This document shows, piece by piece, positions 42,947 through 50,942 of a stretch of 64,000 nt of DNA (position 1 is its first letter; the number at the start of each line of letters is the position of its first letter). Both the position numbers and the translations under genes were made by a program. The DNA is from JASSUD01 sp031963445 (GTDB taxonomy: Bacteria; Pseudomonadota; Gammaproteobacteria; Burkholderiales; Burkholderiaceae): contig JASSUH010000001.1 of assembly GCA_031963445.1 (NCBI GenBank), positions 310,001 through 374,000 of the forward strand, given 5' to 3'. The notes below the pieces were generated by a model. It worked only from the letters and a program-made list of their open reading frames with translations, did no database searches and had not been told where the DNA came from.

Positions 42947-44761
42947 TTAGGCGAAGGCGGGCAAATCTAACCTACTTGGTCTTGCAAAGAACCACTGCAG
43001 AAAATTGAAACGGAAATGAGAAGATATTAGAGATGGCGCACCGAAAACCATCATAAGCTGCTGAACAAGGCTAATATTAAAAGCTTCAGATATTTTTTGT
43101 AATTCATCTCGCCCTTTTTTTACTTCCTTCTGGGCTTTATTTTCCTCGGAAATCCACTCTTTTATAGAATTAAGTTCCTTTATATTAGATTTCATTCGAT
43201 TATGATAATAAGCCTTATCTTTTCCTTCATACTTTTTTTCTTTTATATTTTTTTCCAATTTTACTAAGTCATTTCTCAAATTTTCATTGATCTCATCATA
43301 CCGAGAGGTCTTATTCGATAAGCGGATTGGTTTGCTTTGCTCTTTTATTAAGTCCCGCTGCTCTTTTATATATTTATTTATACGTTTCGCAGAAGATTGA
43401 GCATGAGTCTCGAGCAAAAGTCGAGCACTCCTTTCCGCTTTCTCCGCTTCTTCTTCAGCTGATTTAAGCTTTTCCTCTAATACAGCAGAATATTCTGGAT
43501 CTACGCTCTTGCCTTCTATAATTTCAGTCTCAACAAGTTGAAATTGCATAGTTTCAAACTCTGAGTCCATAATTGCAGAGTCTAGCTCTGATTCTGCATT
43601 GTTAGACTCTGATGTCTTAAGTTTATACACAGCTTGTTGCAGCTTTAGTGCTTCAGTTCGAAACTCTAATGCCGCAGTTATAAGCTGTAATTTCAGAGCT
43701 TGAAGCTTTGATTCCGCATCAAAGTCTAATAATTTCGCAGTCTCAAAGCCTAATTTCGCATTCTCAAAGTCTAACTTCGCCTTGTCATGCTCTGATTGCG
43801 CAGCATCACGATCTAATTGCAAGGGTTTTAGTGCGGCATTTCCAAGCTTTGATGATGCAGCTATAAAATATGATTTCGCAGTCTTAAACATTGCTTTCTC
43901 ATTGCTAACCCCTAATAAGGAAGCAAGCTCTAATTTCAGAGCTTGAAGCTCTGATTCTGCTGTTTCTGCCGCAAATTGCGCATGCTCTAATTTCAGTCGT
44001 GCTGCTTTAAACTCTTGCTCAGGGCCAGCAAGCTTCTCTTTGAGTAGCACCTGCTCGCTAGCCGCCTGTAGTACTTCATTTTCAATCTGAAAAAGGCTAG
44101 TTATTCGCTTCAAATGAGTGCTTTCTATTCTGTGGTTACGCTCACGTGATAAATCTTCTAATAAAGCCTTAGTACTCTTACCTGTCTTTCCAGAAGAACC
44201 TAAGCGGAAGCAATTTTTAACAAGATGGTCGTCTAGACGTTCATATGCACCTTCACTTGCAATCTTATTTTTCTGATTGCTTATATTCACCTCAGGGGGA
44301 GTCACCTCAAAGGGAATCGCCTTACCCTTACCCTTACTCATAACACATGCATCCCACTTCGAAAGAGTAGTATCATCGTCAGTAGAAAACAATCCGGTAA
44401 GAGCGCTGCTTGCATTGCCTATTTTCTTGAGGCATGGATTTGAGGGTACCGATGTTTTCGGACCCGATGAGTAGACGCGAGAAACAGCTGTAATTTGAGA
44501 TAAATCTCCATTTTCAGGTTCATTTCCCTGAGGGTCTGCCTTACTCTCACCCCATGAATCATCCGACTGCGAAAAATTAGGAGCGGCGCTAGCATAAAAG
44601 AATTCGGTTGTAGCACGTGCTTTATGAGGCAATCGAAAGGAAGAAGCGCTTTCATAGCCGCTGTCGGATCCGCTATCAGAAGATTTACGTGTCTCATTAG
44701 AGACTGAGGTTAACTTTATAGGTTTTCCCGAGTAAAGCGGGCATGATGCTGCTGTTCTCAT
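42947..44761 (-). CDS. Long coiled-coil effector-like protein (604 aa)
   Basis: I do not recognise the family. The first 200 residues are Ser/Asp/Gly-rich and probably disordered; residues 29-38 read DSGSDSGYES, two overlapping DSGxxS strings. Residues of about 225-430 form an alpha-helical array with repeated Ala-Lys-Leu blocks (AKLDFENAKLGFETAKLLDF; SELQALKLELASLL; SKLQALKLQLITAAL), i.e. a long coiled coil. A second coiled coil follows to about 570, and the C-terminus is hydrophobic and aromatic (SHFRFNFLQWFFARPSRL). No signal peptide is seen. The leader differs from that of the neighbouring cassette genes. Confidence 0.75.
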   Translation of the reverse strand: MRTAASCPLYSGKPIKLTSVSNETRKSSDSGSDSGYESASSFRLPHKARATTEFFYASAAPNFSQSDDSWGESKADPQGNEPENGDLSQITAVSRVYSSGPKTSVPSNPCLKKIGNASSALTGLFSTDDDTTLSKWDACVMSKGKGKAIPFEVTPPEVNISNQKNKIASEGAYERLDDHLVKNCFRLGSSGKTGKSTKALLEDLSRERNHRIESTHLKRITSLFQIENEVLQAASEQVLLKEKLAGPEQEFKAARLKLEHAQFAAETAESELQALKLELASLLGVSNEKAMFKTAKSYFIAASSKLGNAALKPLQLDRDAAQSEHDKAKLDFENAKLGFETAKLLDFDAESKLQALKLQLITAALEFRTEALKLQQAVYKLKTSESNNAESELDSAIMDSEFETMQFQLVETEIIEGKSVDPEYSAVLEEKLKSAEEEAEKAERSARLLLETHAQSSAKRINKYIKEQRDLIKEQSKPIRLSNKTSRYDEINENLRNDLVKLEKNIKEKKYEGKDKAYYHNRMKSNIKELNSIKEWISEENKAQKEVKKGRDELQKISEAFNISLVQQLMMVFGAPSLISSHFRFNFLQWFFARPSRLDLPAFA

Positions 44762-45684
44762 AATAAAGCCTGTATTTTTAAAAGTCTGAGAAGTTTGCTA
44801 GGTTGATCAAAATCTCGCTGCCTGCCTTTCATACATTATTGGCAAAGTGGAGACTGCTCAATTACATTATCTGCTGCATTTATTAAAGAATAAGCTTCTG
44901 CGCTTGATGATTCACCCGAATAACGTTTCTGGGTTGAATTGACCAAAAAGAAGAAACTTAGGAGGAATTTTTTTGATTTTTTATTACATCGCTCTTTTTA
45001 GAAGGCGAGCATTGTCACTGAGTGCTGGATCATAACCAAATTTTCTTAAAAACTCAACAGAAAGATCTTAAAAAAACCACACATTAAAATATATATTTAG
45101 TTTTTTAAGCTGCTTTTTCTCTATATTAACTGAATTCTTACAATGACTTCTAAGCAGCACTAAATTTTTTAAATGTTTCTAAGCAAAGACTGTCTTTCAG
45201 ATTAAAAAATGCTGTGCGGTTAAATTTGATTTCGAATTGCTTTTTCTCGATAATCCAGCGCTCTCCACCTAAGAAATAAACCGATATTTAATAAACTACC
45301 CCGCAGCAAGCGGTGGGGAATTAGACCCAAATAGATTAAAACAATGAGAGTATTTTTATACTAAATTTTTTTATTTTTACCTATCATTTAAAAACTTTGA
45401 TATAGATTTTCGAAGAGCTGGCATAGGCATATGAAATAGGAATTTTTGCAGCGCATCGTTTTTTAGATTGATGGATGCGGCCTAAGACATAAAATAATTG
45501 GTTAATCTCATACCGCGAATAAGTTGCAGTAATTTTTATTTAATATAATGCAAGAAAAATAATCTAGATAATTAACACGTAAAAATAGGGAAAGCCAATC
45601 ATAAAAATCACTGATTTTTATCGATAAAAACATTATCATTGATATGATATTTATAAAAAACTTGATTTTTTATTATTGATTTAA
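44762..45684. other. AT-rich intergenic stretch, no intact gene
   Basis: No start-to-stop gene with a ribosome-binding site is found. On the reverse strand a fragment at about 44838-44990 reads KKFLLSFFFLVNSTQKRYSG then ESSSAEAYSLINAADN to a stop, without a usable start; it may be the end of a lost effector gene. CCCCGC-AGCAA-GCGGTGGGG near 45300 is a small GC-rich hairpin in otherwise AT-rich DNA. Confidence 0.4.
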
Positions 45685-45870
45685 GTGTGTGATTCAGATA
45701 CACCCGAACAAGACGTCAATAACATGCTGAATAATTTTGACTCTATTTATAGATTTAATTGTGCGTAGTAACTTGCTAGCCTTCCTTCTCTTTGGGCGAT
45801 GCCCAAAAAAGAAGGAAAGACATTTATTGCAAAGGGCTAAACTAAAGAAACTAGTAACGTCACTGAATTA
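45685..45870. repeat. 3' flank shared by the two tandem cassettes, first copy
   Basis: GTGTGATTCAGATACACCCGAACAAGACGTCAATAACATGCTGAATAATTTTGACTC and the following bases recur with few changes at 47770-47965. The unit includes a hairpin, CCTTC...TTTGGGC-GAT-GCCCAAA...GAAGG (45781-45819); in the second copy it is a 16-bp stem around CGATA (47872-47900). It lies downstream of each minus-strand effector gene and could act as its terminator or mRNA-end structure. Confidence 0.75.
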
Positions 45871-45875
45871 TTCAA

Positions 45876-46925
45876 TTATTCTATACGCCCAATATAGGCA
45901 GGCGCACTGGGGATAATAGCCTTCTCTTGTAATAAAAAGAAAATTTCCGGTGATAGTGAACGCGGGCTAAATGCTGCATGCACGGAAAATTCATCTGTGA
46001 TTGGCGTATCCAGTTGACTCCATAGCCCTTCTATTTCTGTTTCTAAGTTCTTTCGCTGTTCAAATAGTCTATTATCAGCAATCCTCTCTTCTAACGCTTC
46101 GTACAGAGCCTGAAGTTCATTTTGCTTCTCACTTATACGCGCCAGAAGCAAAGCTTCAGGTGACTCTGATGCCCTAGCAGCTGTACTATCCTCTGTTCCA
46201 GAAGCTACGTCATTAGCTGAGGAACTTGCGGCCGCCTCGCGCATAGCTTCTTCCACAGCCTCTCCATATGTCGGCGGATTGACATCCGCCGTGTCACTCC
46301 CTGCTTCAGAAGCTACGTCATTAGCTGAGAAATTTGCGCTCGCCTCACGCACAGCTTCTCCATATGTCGGCGGATTGACATCCGCCGTGTCATTCCCTGC
46401 TTCAGAAGCTACGTTATTAGCTGAAAAACTTGCGCTCGCCTCGCGCATAGTTTCTCCATATGTCAGTAGATTGACACCCACCATGTCCCTCGTTGCTTTA
46501 GAAGCTGCGCTGTCGGCTGGGACGGCTGTTCCTGTTCTCGTAAAAATTTCACCAACAAGTCGCATGATTTCGTTAGTAAAAAATATAGTGTGGCGCCATG
46601 CAAATTTTGGAAAATCTCTCAATATTTTGCCAAACTGCTCTGACGTCGTTTTTTTCTGGTCAGCCGAGAAATTTGCGCTCGCCTCGCCCATAATTTCTTT
46701 ATATGTCGATAGATTGACATCCACCATGTCAATCCCTGCTTTAGAAGCTACTCTATCGGCTAGGACGACTGTTCCTGTTCCCGTAAAAATTTCGCTAAGC
46801 TGCTCTAACATCTTTTTGTTCTGGTCAGCTGTAGCTTCCTTCAGTGCATCAGGAGTAAGGGTAAAGTTTCGATAAGAGAGGGCGGGGGGGAGGCAGGGGT
46901 GAACTAAGCTTCTAATTATTATCAT
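45876..46925 (-). CDS. Repeat protein with PPxY motifs (349 aa), candidate effector
   Basis: I do not recognise the family. Four 30-residue repeats start near residues 59, 140, 172 and 204 with the pattern VASEAGxDTADVNxxTYGEA then VREASANFSA. In the last two the centre is exactly NPPTY (PPTY at 185-188 and 217-220), a PPxY motif; the first two read NLSTY and NLLTY. A predicted coiled coil follows (ISEKQNELQALYEALEERIA), then SQLDTPITDEFSVHAAFSP, a module also found several times in the protein at 48018-49799. The leader TACTGAGAATTTTAAA is shared with two neighbours. No signal peptide. Confidence 0.75.
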   Translation of the reverse strand: MIIIRSLVHPCLPPALSYRNFTLTPDALKEATADQNKKMLEQLSEIFTGTGTVVLADRVASKAGIDMVDVNLSTYKEIMGEASANFSADQKKTTSEQFGKILRDFPKFAWRHTIFFTNEIMRLVGEIFTRTGTAVPADSAASKATRDMVGVNLLTYGETMREASASFSANNVASEAGNDTADVNPPTYGEAVREASANFSANDVASEAGSDTADVNPPTYGEAVEEAMREAAASSSANDVASGTEDSTAARASESPEALLLARISEKQNELQALYEALEERIADNRLFEQRKNLETEIEGLWSQLDTPITDEFSVHAAFSPRSLSPEIFFLLQEKAIIPSAPAYIGRIE

Positions 46926-46984
46926 TTTAAAATTCTCAGTAAAAATTTTAGCAGCAAAGAATCCTATATTATTTTTCAGAAAAT

Positions 46985-47190
46985 TCCTATGTGAAGTAGG
47001 TGATTTAATTGAGGCTAGGCAGCCTCAATGATCAAGTGCAACATGCTTAGTCCAAAAAGCTTTTTGCCATTCTTGAGCCAAGGCTTTTCCAGAAATAAAT
47101 TAAAACCCAAGCACGACACAGAATCATCAGATTTACGCAGCCATCTTTGCGCAGCTTTCGGGTTATTAATACGGCCTAAGGTGTCTAATT
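46985..47190 (-). pseudogene. Degraded gene 3' end, copy B
   Basis: The reverse strand reads LDTLGRINNPKAAQRWLRKS then DDSVSCLGF in one frame and, after a one-base shift, SGKALAQEWQKAFWTKH before the hairpin TTGAGGCT-GCCT-AGCCTCAA at 47009-47028. The same segment occurs in copies A (42380) and C (49865). Confidence 0.5.
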
Positions 47191-47293
47191 TTATTTAGCG
47201 TAAACAATATTTTTGGCTCTCAGATGACGTAGCACAATCACCACACATTCTTAGATCGATATTTTGCAAAGAAGCGCTTAAAGGAGATTCAGC

Positions 47294-47575
47294 ATGCTCT
47301 CTCATCAAGAACTCAAAAAGAAGACTTTAACTCGCCCTGATGTGCTGCGCACTCTGAATACGAACGTTAAAAAAAAAGAATTTGCACTGTTGGATTTAAT
47401 GCTAACAGCACGGTGTGAAACTAATCTCACATAGGCTGAAATTGCTGAACGTATAGGGACAAAACAACCTAAAGTCACGCTGATAGAAACAGCGCTCGCC
47501 TCAGGCAAACATTCGCCTTCGCTTGCTACGATTCGTAAATATTTCTCTGCCTGCGGCAAAAGACTTGTGCTTTAA
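47294..47575 (+). pseudogene. HigA-like XRE antitoxin, degenerate (copy 3)
   Basis: MLSHQELKKKTLTRPDVLRT opens at 47294. The frame is then disrupted near a run of nine A (47372) and by an in-frame TAG (ACATAG, near 47435) exactly where copy 1 reads ACACAA. The distal part still encodes AEIAERIGTKQPKVTLIE and GKHSPSLATIRKYFSACGK. A toxin-end relic (TTGCAAAGAAGCGCTTAAAGGAGATT) lies directly upstream. Confidence 0.75.
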
Positions 47576-48017
47576 GTTACGCCGCTCTAAAAACTTGCTT
47601 ACAAATTCTTTAAAAGGTCGGAGGACACAGGAGACCCGTGTTTAGATATTAATGAAATGGATTCAAAAGAAAGCACTCGAACGAGTGCATATTGTATGAA
47701 GAAATTCACCTATTTTTATTTAGATGATCGTCAGGCAAACGGTGATGGACGAATGATTGCAATAAAGCACGTGATTCAGATACGCTCGAACAAAACGTCA
47801 ATAACATGCTGAATAATTTTGACTCTATTTATAGATCTAATTGTGTGTAGTGATTTGCTAGCTTTCCTTCTCTTTGGGCGATACCCAAAAAGAAGGAAAG
47901 ACATCTTATTGCAAACGGCTAAACTCAAGAAATTAGTAGCATGACTGAATTATTCAATTATGCTATGTCAAGCCCAAGATAAACAGGAAAATCAGAGATA
48001 ATAGCCCCTCCTGTTAA
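47576..48017. other. Junction between the tandem cassettes
   Basis: AAAAACTTGCTTACAAATTCTTTAAAAGGTCGG (47590) is a type C arm relic, also present after copies 1 and 4 of the antitoxin gene. From about 47770 the 3' flank shared with 45685-45870 begins, marking the start of the second cassette. No gene is seen. Confidence 0.55.
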
Positions 48018-49799
48018 TCATTCCGTGATAATAAACTCGGGAAAAAATCCTGCATATGCGGAAATTTCATCTGTGATTGGCATATCCGGTTGACTCCTTA
48101 ACTCTTTTATTTCTACTGCTAAGTTCTCTCGCTGTTTAGCGAAATTTATTTTTTCTTTTGGATTGTCCTGCTCATTTGTCTTATATTCAGAATAAGGTCT
48201 TCCTAGAGAATCTTTCTCAAGTCTTAGATATTTTTCATATTTTTCATATACGGGAAATTTATCTGTGATTGACTTATCCTTTTGATTCCATAACTCTTCT
48301 ATTTCTGCTCTTAATAATACAGATGAAATTTTCGGTGATTGTGAATGCGAGCTAAATTCTGCATATAGGGGAGATTCATCTGTGATTGGCGTACCCAGTT
48401 GACTCTTTAACCCTTCTATTTCTGCTTCTAACTTCTTTCGCTGTTCAACTAAATCCTTGTCTATTTCTATAGATATCTTCAATCCTTTTCTATAATCTTT
48501 ATAAAGTCTTTGAAATTTTTGATATTCTTCCCTTTCTTCAGGACCTTTAAGCGATTTGGATGATGCATACCAGTTCGGAGAATAGATAAGCTTGTCAAAG
48601 CTTTCCTTTTTTTCATCTGAGATAGAGTCTCTAGACTTATAGAATGGTCTATTAAACTCAATTGAAAAATGTAGCAGCACGTCTCTCTTTTGGGATAGAG
48701 CCTCCAATTCATTTTTCTTCGTACTTATAAGCGCCATAATCTTTGCTTTAGAATCTGAGTTACCAGCTGAGGGAGTTATTCCCGGCGCCTCGAACACAAT
48801 GGCCTCGCTTGCCTCAGGTGACTCTAATACCCTAGCAGCCGTACTACCTTCTTTTAGTAAACCCGAGATAAGTGCTGCGTATCCGGAAGGTTCATCTGTG
48901 ATTGACGTATCCAGTTGACTCTCTAATTTTTTTATCTCTGCTTCTAAGCTCTTTATCTGTTCATCGAAAATTATTCGTCGCTCTGGATTGTCTAACCGAT
49001 CTTGCTCAGATAAAACCTTCCGACTTTCTTTGAATTCTTTCGCAAGTAATCGATATTTTCTATATTCTTCCCTTCCTTTAGGATTTCTAAACGCTCTTTT
49101 TGTTTTACCCTTTACACCAAAATGTGGAGCGTTTTCAATGTTTTTAGATTCTCCGAATTCTTCTATAAGTGCTATAAATTGTGCATTTTTTTCAGGCGAG
49201 AGAGATTTTTTATATTTAAAGAATGATTTCTGAGTCTCAGAGAGCTTTATTCTCGCGTCTCTCTTTTGGGATAGAGCCTCCAATTCATTTTTCTTCGTAC
49301 TTATAAGCGCCATAATCTTTGCTTTAGAATCTGAGCTACCAGCTGAGGGAGTTATTCCCGGCGCCTCGAACACAATGGCCTCGGATGCTCTGGCAGCCGT
49401 ACTATCCTCTATTCCAGGAGCTACGCCATCAGCTGGGGAACTTGCGGTCGCCTTGCGCACAGCTTCATATGTCGGCGAATTGGCCACCTTGCCATTCCCT
49501 GCTTTAGAAGCTGCTTTACCAGCTGAGGAGATTGCGTCAGCAAAATATGCAACAATAAATGCGACGGATGCCAGAGCAAATACAAAGTTAAATGCGAGGG
49601 GTTTCAGAACAAATTTAATGTCCTCTGAAGAATCATCTTGAAATATTTCATTAAACATTTCGTCAAATACTTCGCTAAACAGCTCTGACGACGTTTTTTT
49701 CGCATCATCTGTAGTTTTCAGCGGTGCATTAGTAGCGCCCTGAAAAGAAGGGTGGTTGTTAACTAAATTCCTAAGTGATGTTGTTGCTGTTATTGGCAT
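48018..49799 (-). CDS. Modular coiled-coil protein with internal duplications (593 aa), candidate effector
   Basis: I do not recognise the family. One hydrophobic segment (about residues 65-88, PLAFNFVFALASVAFIVAYF) may span a membrane. A block of about 44 residues beginning SEAIVFEAPGITPSAG and ending STKKNELEALSQKRD is present twice (about 139-182 and 321-364). The module IEGLKSQLGTPITDE recurs in variants (KLESQLDTSITDE, EELWNQKDKSITDK, KELRSQPDMPITDE), each closing a charged coiled coil. SPTYEAVRKA near residue 108 is a degenerate version of the NPPTYGEAVREA repeat of the neighbour. The leader is shared with that gene. Confidence 0.74.
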   Translation of the reverse strand: MPITATTSLRNLVNNHPSFQGATNAPLKTTDDAKKTSSELFSEVFDEMFNEIFQDDSSEDIKFVLKPLAFNFVFALASVAFIVAYFADAISSAGKAASKAGNGKVANSPTYEAVRKATASSPADGVAPGIEDSTAARASEAIVFEAPGITPSAGSSDSKAKIMALISTKKNELEALSQKRDARIKLSETQKSFFKYKKSLSPEKNAQFIALIEEFGESKNIENAPHFGVKGKTKRAFRNPKGREEYRKYRLLAKEFKESRKVLSEQDRLDNPERRIIFDEQIKSLEAEIKKLESQLDTSITDEPSGYAALISGLLKEGSTAARVLESPEASEAIVFEAPGITPSAGNSDSKAKIMALISTKKNELEALSQKRDVLLHFSIEFNRPFYKSRDSISDEKKESFDKLIYSPNWYASSKSLKGPEEREEYQKFQRLYKDYRKGLKISIEIDKDLVEQRKKLEAEIEGLKSQLGTPITDESPLYAEFSSHSQSPKISSVLLRAEIEELWNQKDKSITDKFPVYEKYEKYLRLEKDSLGRPYSEYKTNEQDNPKEKINFAKQRENLAVEIKELRSQPDMPITDEISAYAGFFPEFIITE

Positions 49800-49864
49800 T
49801 TTAGAATTCTCAGTAAAAAATTTAGCGACAAAGAATCCTATATTATTTTTCAGAAAATTCCTAT

Positions 49865-50050
49865 GCGAAGTAGGTAATTTAATTGAGGCTAGGCAGCCTC
49901 AATGATCCAGTGCAGCATGCTTAGCCAAAAGAGCTTTTTGCCATTCTTGAGTCAAGGCTTGTCCAGAAATAAATTAAAACCCAAGCAGACAAATTTACAC
50001 AGCCACCTTTGCGCAGCTTTCAGGCTACCAATTCGGCCTAAAGTGTCTAA
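49865..50050 (-). pseudogene. Degraded gene 3' end, copy C
   Basis: The reverse strand encodes SGQALTQEWQKALLAKHAAL then DH-stop immediately before TTGAGGCT-GCCT-AGCCTCAATT, a hairpin that would be a natural terminator. Upstream of the fragment the frame is broken by a stop, as in copy A. This copy keeps the best C-terminus. Confidence 0.5.
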
Positions 50051-50155
50051 TTTTATTTAGCGTAAACAATATTTTTGGCTCTCAGATGACGTAGCACAAT
50101 CACCTCACATTCTTAGATCGATATTTTGCAAAGAAGCGCTTAAAGGAGATTCAGC

Positions 50156-50325
50156 ATGCTCTCTCATCAAGAACTCAAAAAGAAAACTTTGACTCGCCCT
50201 GATGTGCTGCGCATTCTGAATACGAACGTTTAGAAAAAAAAGAATTTGCACTGTTGGATTTAATGCTAACAGCACGGTGTGAAGCTAATCTCACATAAGC
50301 TGAAATTGCTGAACGTATGGGAACT
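50156..50325 (+). pseudogene. HigA-like XRE antitoxin, truncated (copy 4)
   Basis: MLSHQELKKKTLTRPDVLRI opens at 50156. A frameshift near 50230 and an in-frame TAA (ACATAA) at about 50296 break it, and the homology stops at GAACGTATGGGAAC, where a type A-like end (TGGAGATCATGAACAGATTCTAAAA) replaces the helix-turn-helix region. This suggests truncation by a palindromic element. The leader (TCAGATGACGTAGCACAATCAC) matches copy 3. Confidence 0.72.
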
Positions 50326-50461
50326 GGAGATCATGAACAGATTCTAAAACCCGTTCACAAATTCTTTAAAAGGTCAGAGGACACAGGAGACCCGTGTTTA
50401 GATATTGATGAAATGAATTCAAAAGAAAGCACTCGAACGAGTGCTTATGGAAGGGGAAAAT

Positions 50462-50584
50462 TTATTTCTGATGCTTTGAAGATTGCTCTTCAGCCTGCTC
50501 TCGCTCGCATTCCTTGTTAGCATAAAAGGCTGCAGCAATAGCGCAGGATAGATAAAACGCCATCAAGGCATAAGTCATCATCAT
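50462..50584 (-). CDS. Small single-pass membrane protein (40 aa)
   Basis: The ATG at 50584 overlaps the TGA of the upstream 77-residue gene (ATGA), with AAAGGAGAAAAG as ribosome-binding site. The product begins MMMTYALMAFYLSCAIAAAF, one membrane helix, followed by a charged tail (NKECEREQAEEQSSKHQK). The overlap and ribosome-binding site argue for a real coupled pair. No family is recognised. Confidence 0.5.
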   Translation of the reverse strand: MMMTYALMAFYLSCAIAAAFYANKECEREQAEEQSSKHQK

Positions 50585-50814
50585 TTCTTTTCTCCTTTTA
50601 AGCTAAAACATTTTAAGCTGCCAACATAGACCATTGTAGATCCATATATGCTCAAGCCTAATGTAAGCATACCTTTATGATCAATCAAATAGGCAAATAA
50701 AGAGCTTGAGACCATCGCTACACCATGATTACGTACAGACTGTGCTAAATCCGGTAGGTTAAGCCTAAGCCGCCTGATAAATTGGCGCCCTATTTGAATC
50801 TCTAATAGTTCCAT
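50581..50814 (-). CDS. Small protein with a hydrophobic C-terminal half (77 aa)
   Basis: A frame starting MELLEIQIGRQFIRRLRLNL with a hydrophobic segment later (GMLTLGLSIYGSTMVYVGSL) and a basic tail (SLKGEKK). It is followed by an overlapping 40-residue membrane protein gene. The ribosome-binding site is weak (TAGCAAGCT). Family unknown. The pair lies at the border between the effector region and argD and may be a small phage-like or remnant membrane module. Confidence 0.42.
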   Translation of the reverse strand: MELLEIQIGRQFIRRLRLNLPDLAQSVRNHGVAMVSSSLFAYLIDHKGMLTLGLSIYGSTMVYVGSLKCFSLKGEKK

Positions 50815-50942
50815 AGCTTGCTACACAGAAATAATAAATTGCAGCGTGCCGCCATTTTCATTTGCTCTTTTATATATCGGCATCGAAATATTCTTGAGCA
50901 TAAATAACACCACGAGCAATTTAAATACGCGCAATTGGCATC

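Noticed and set aside
46279..46875. A 198-codon plus-strand frame antisense to the PPxY-repeat gene
   Set aside because: It mirrors the repeats of the minus-strand gene, has no ribosome-binding site, and the minus strand has the leader shared with two neighbours.
50317..50520. A 67-codon plus-strand frame after the fourth antitoxin remnant
   Set aside because: It runs through a repeat end, a type C arm relic and the antisense of the small membrane-protein gene; composition and start give no support.
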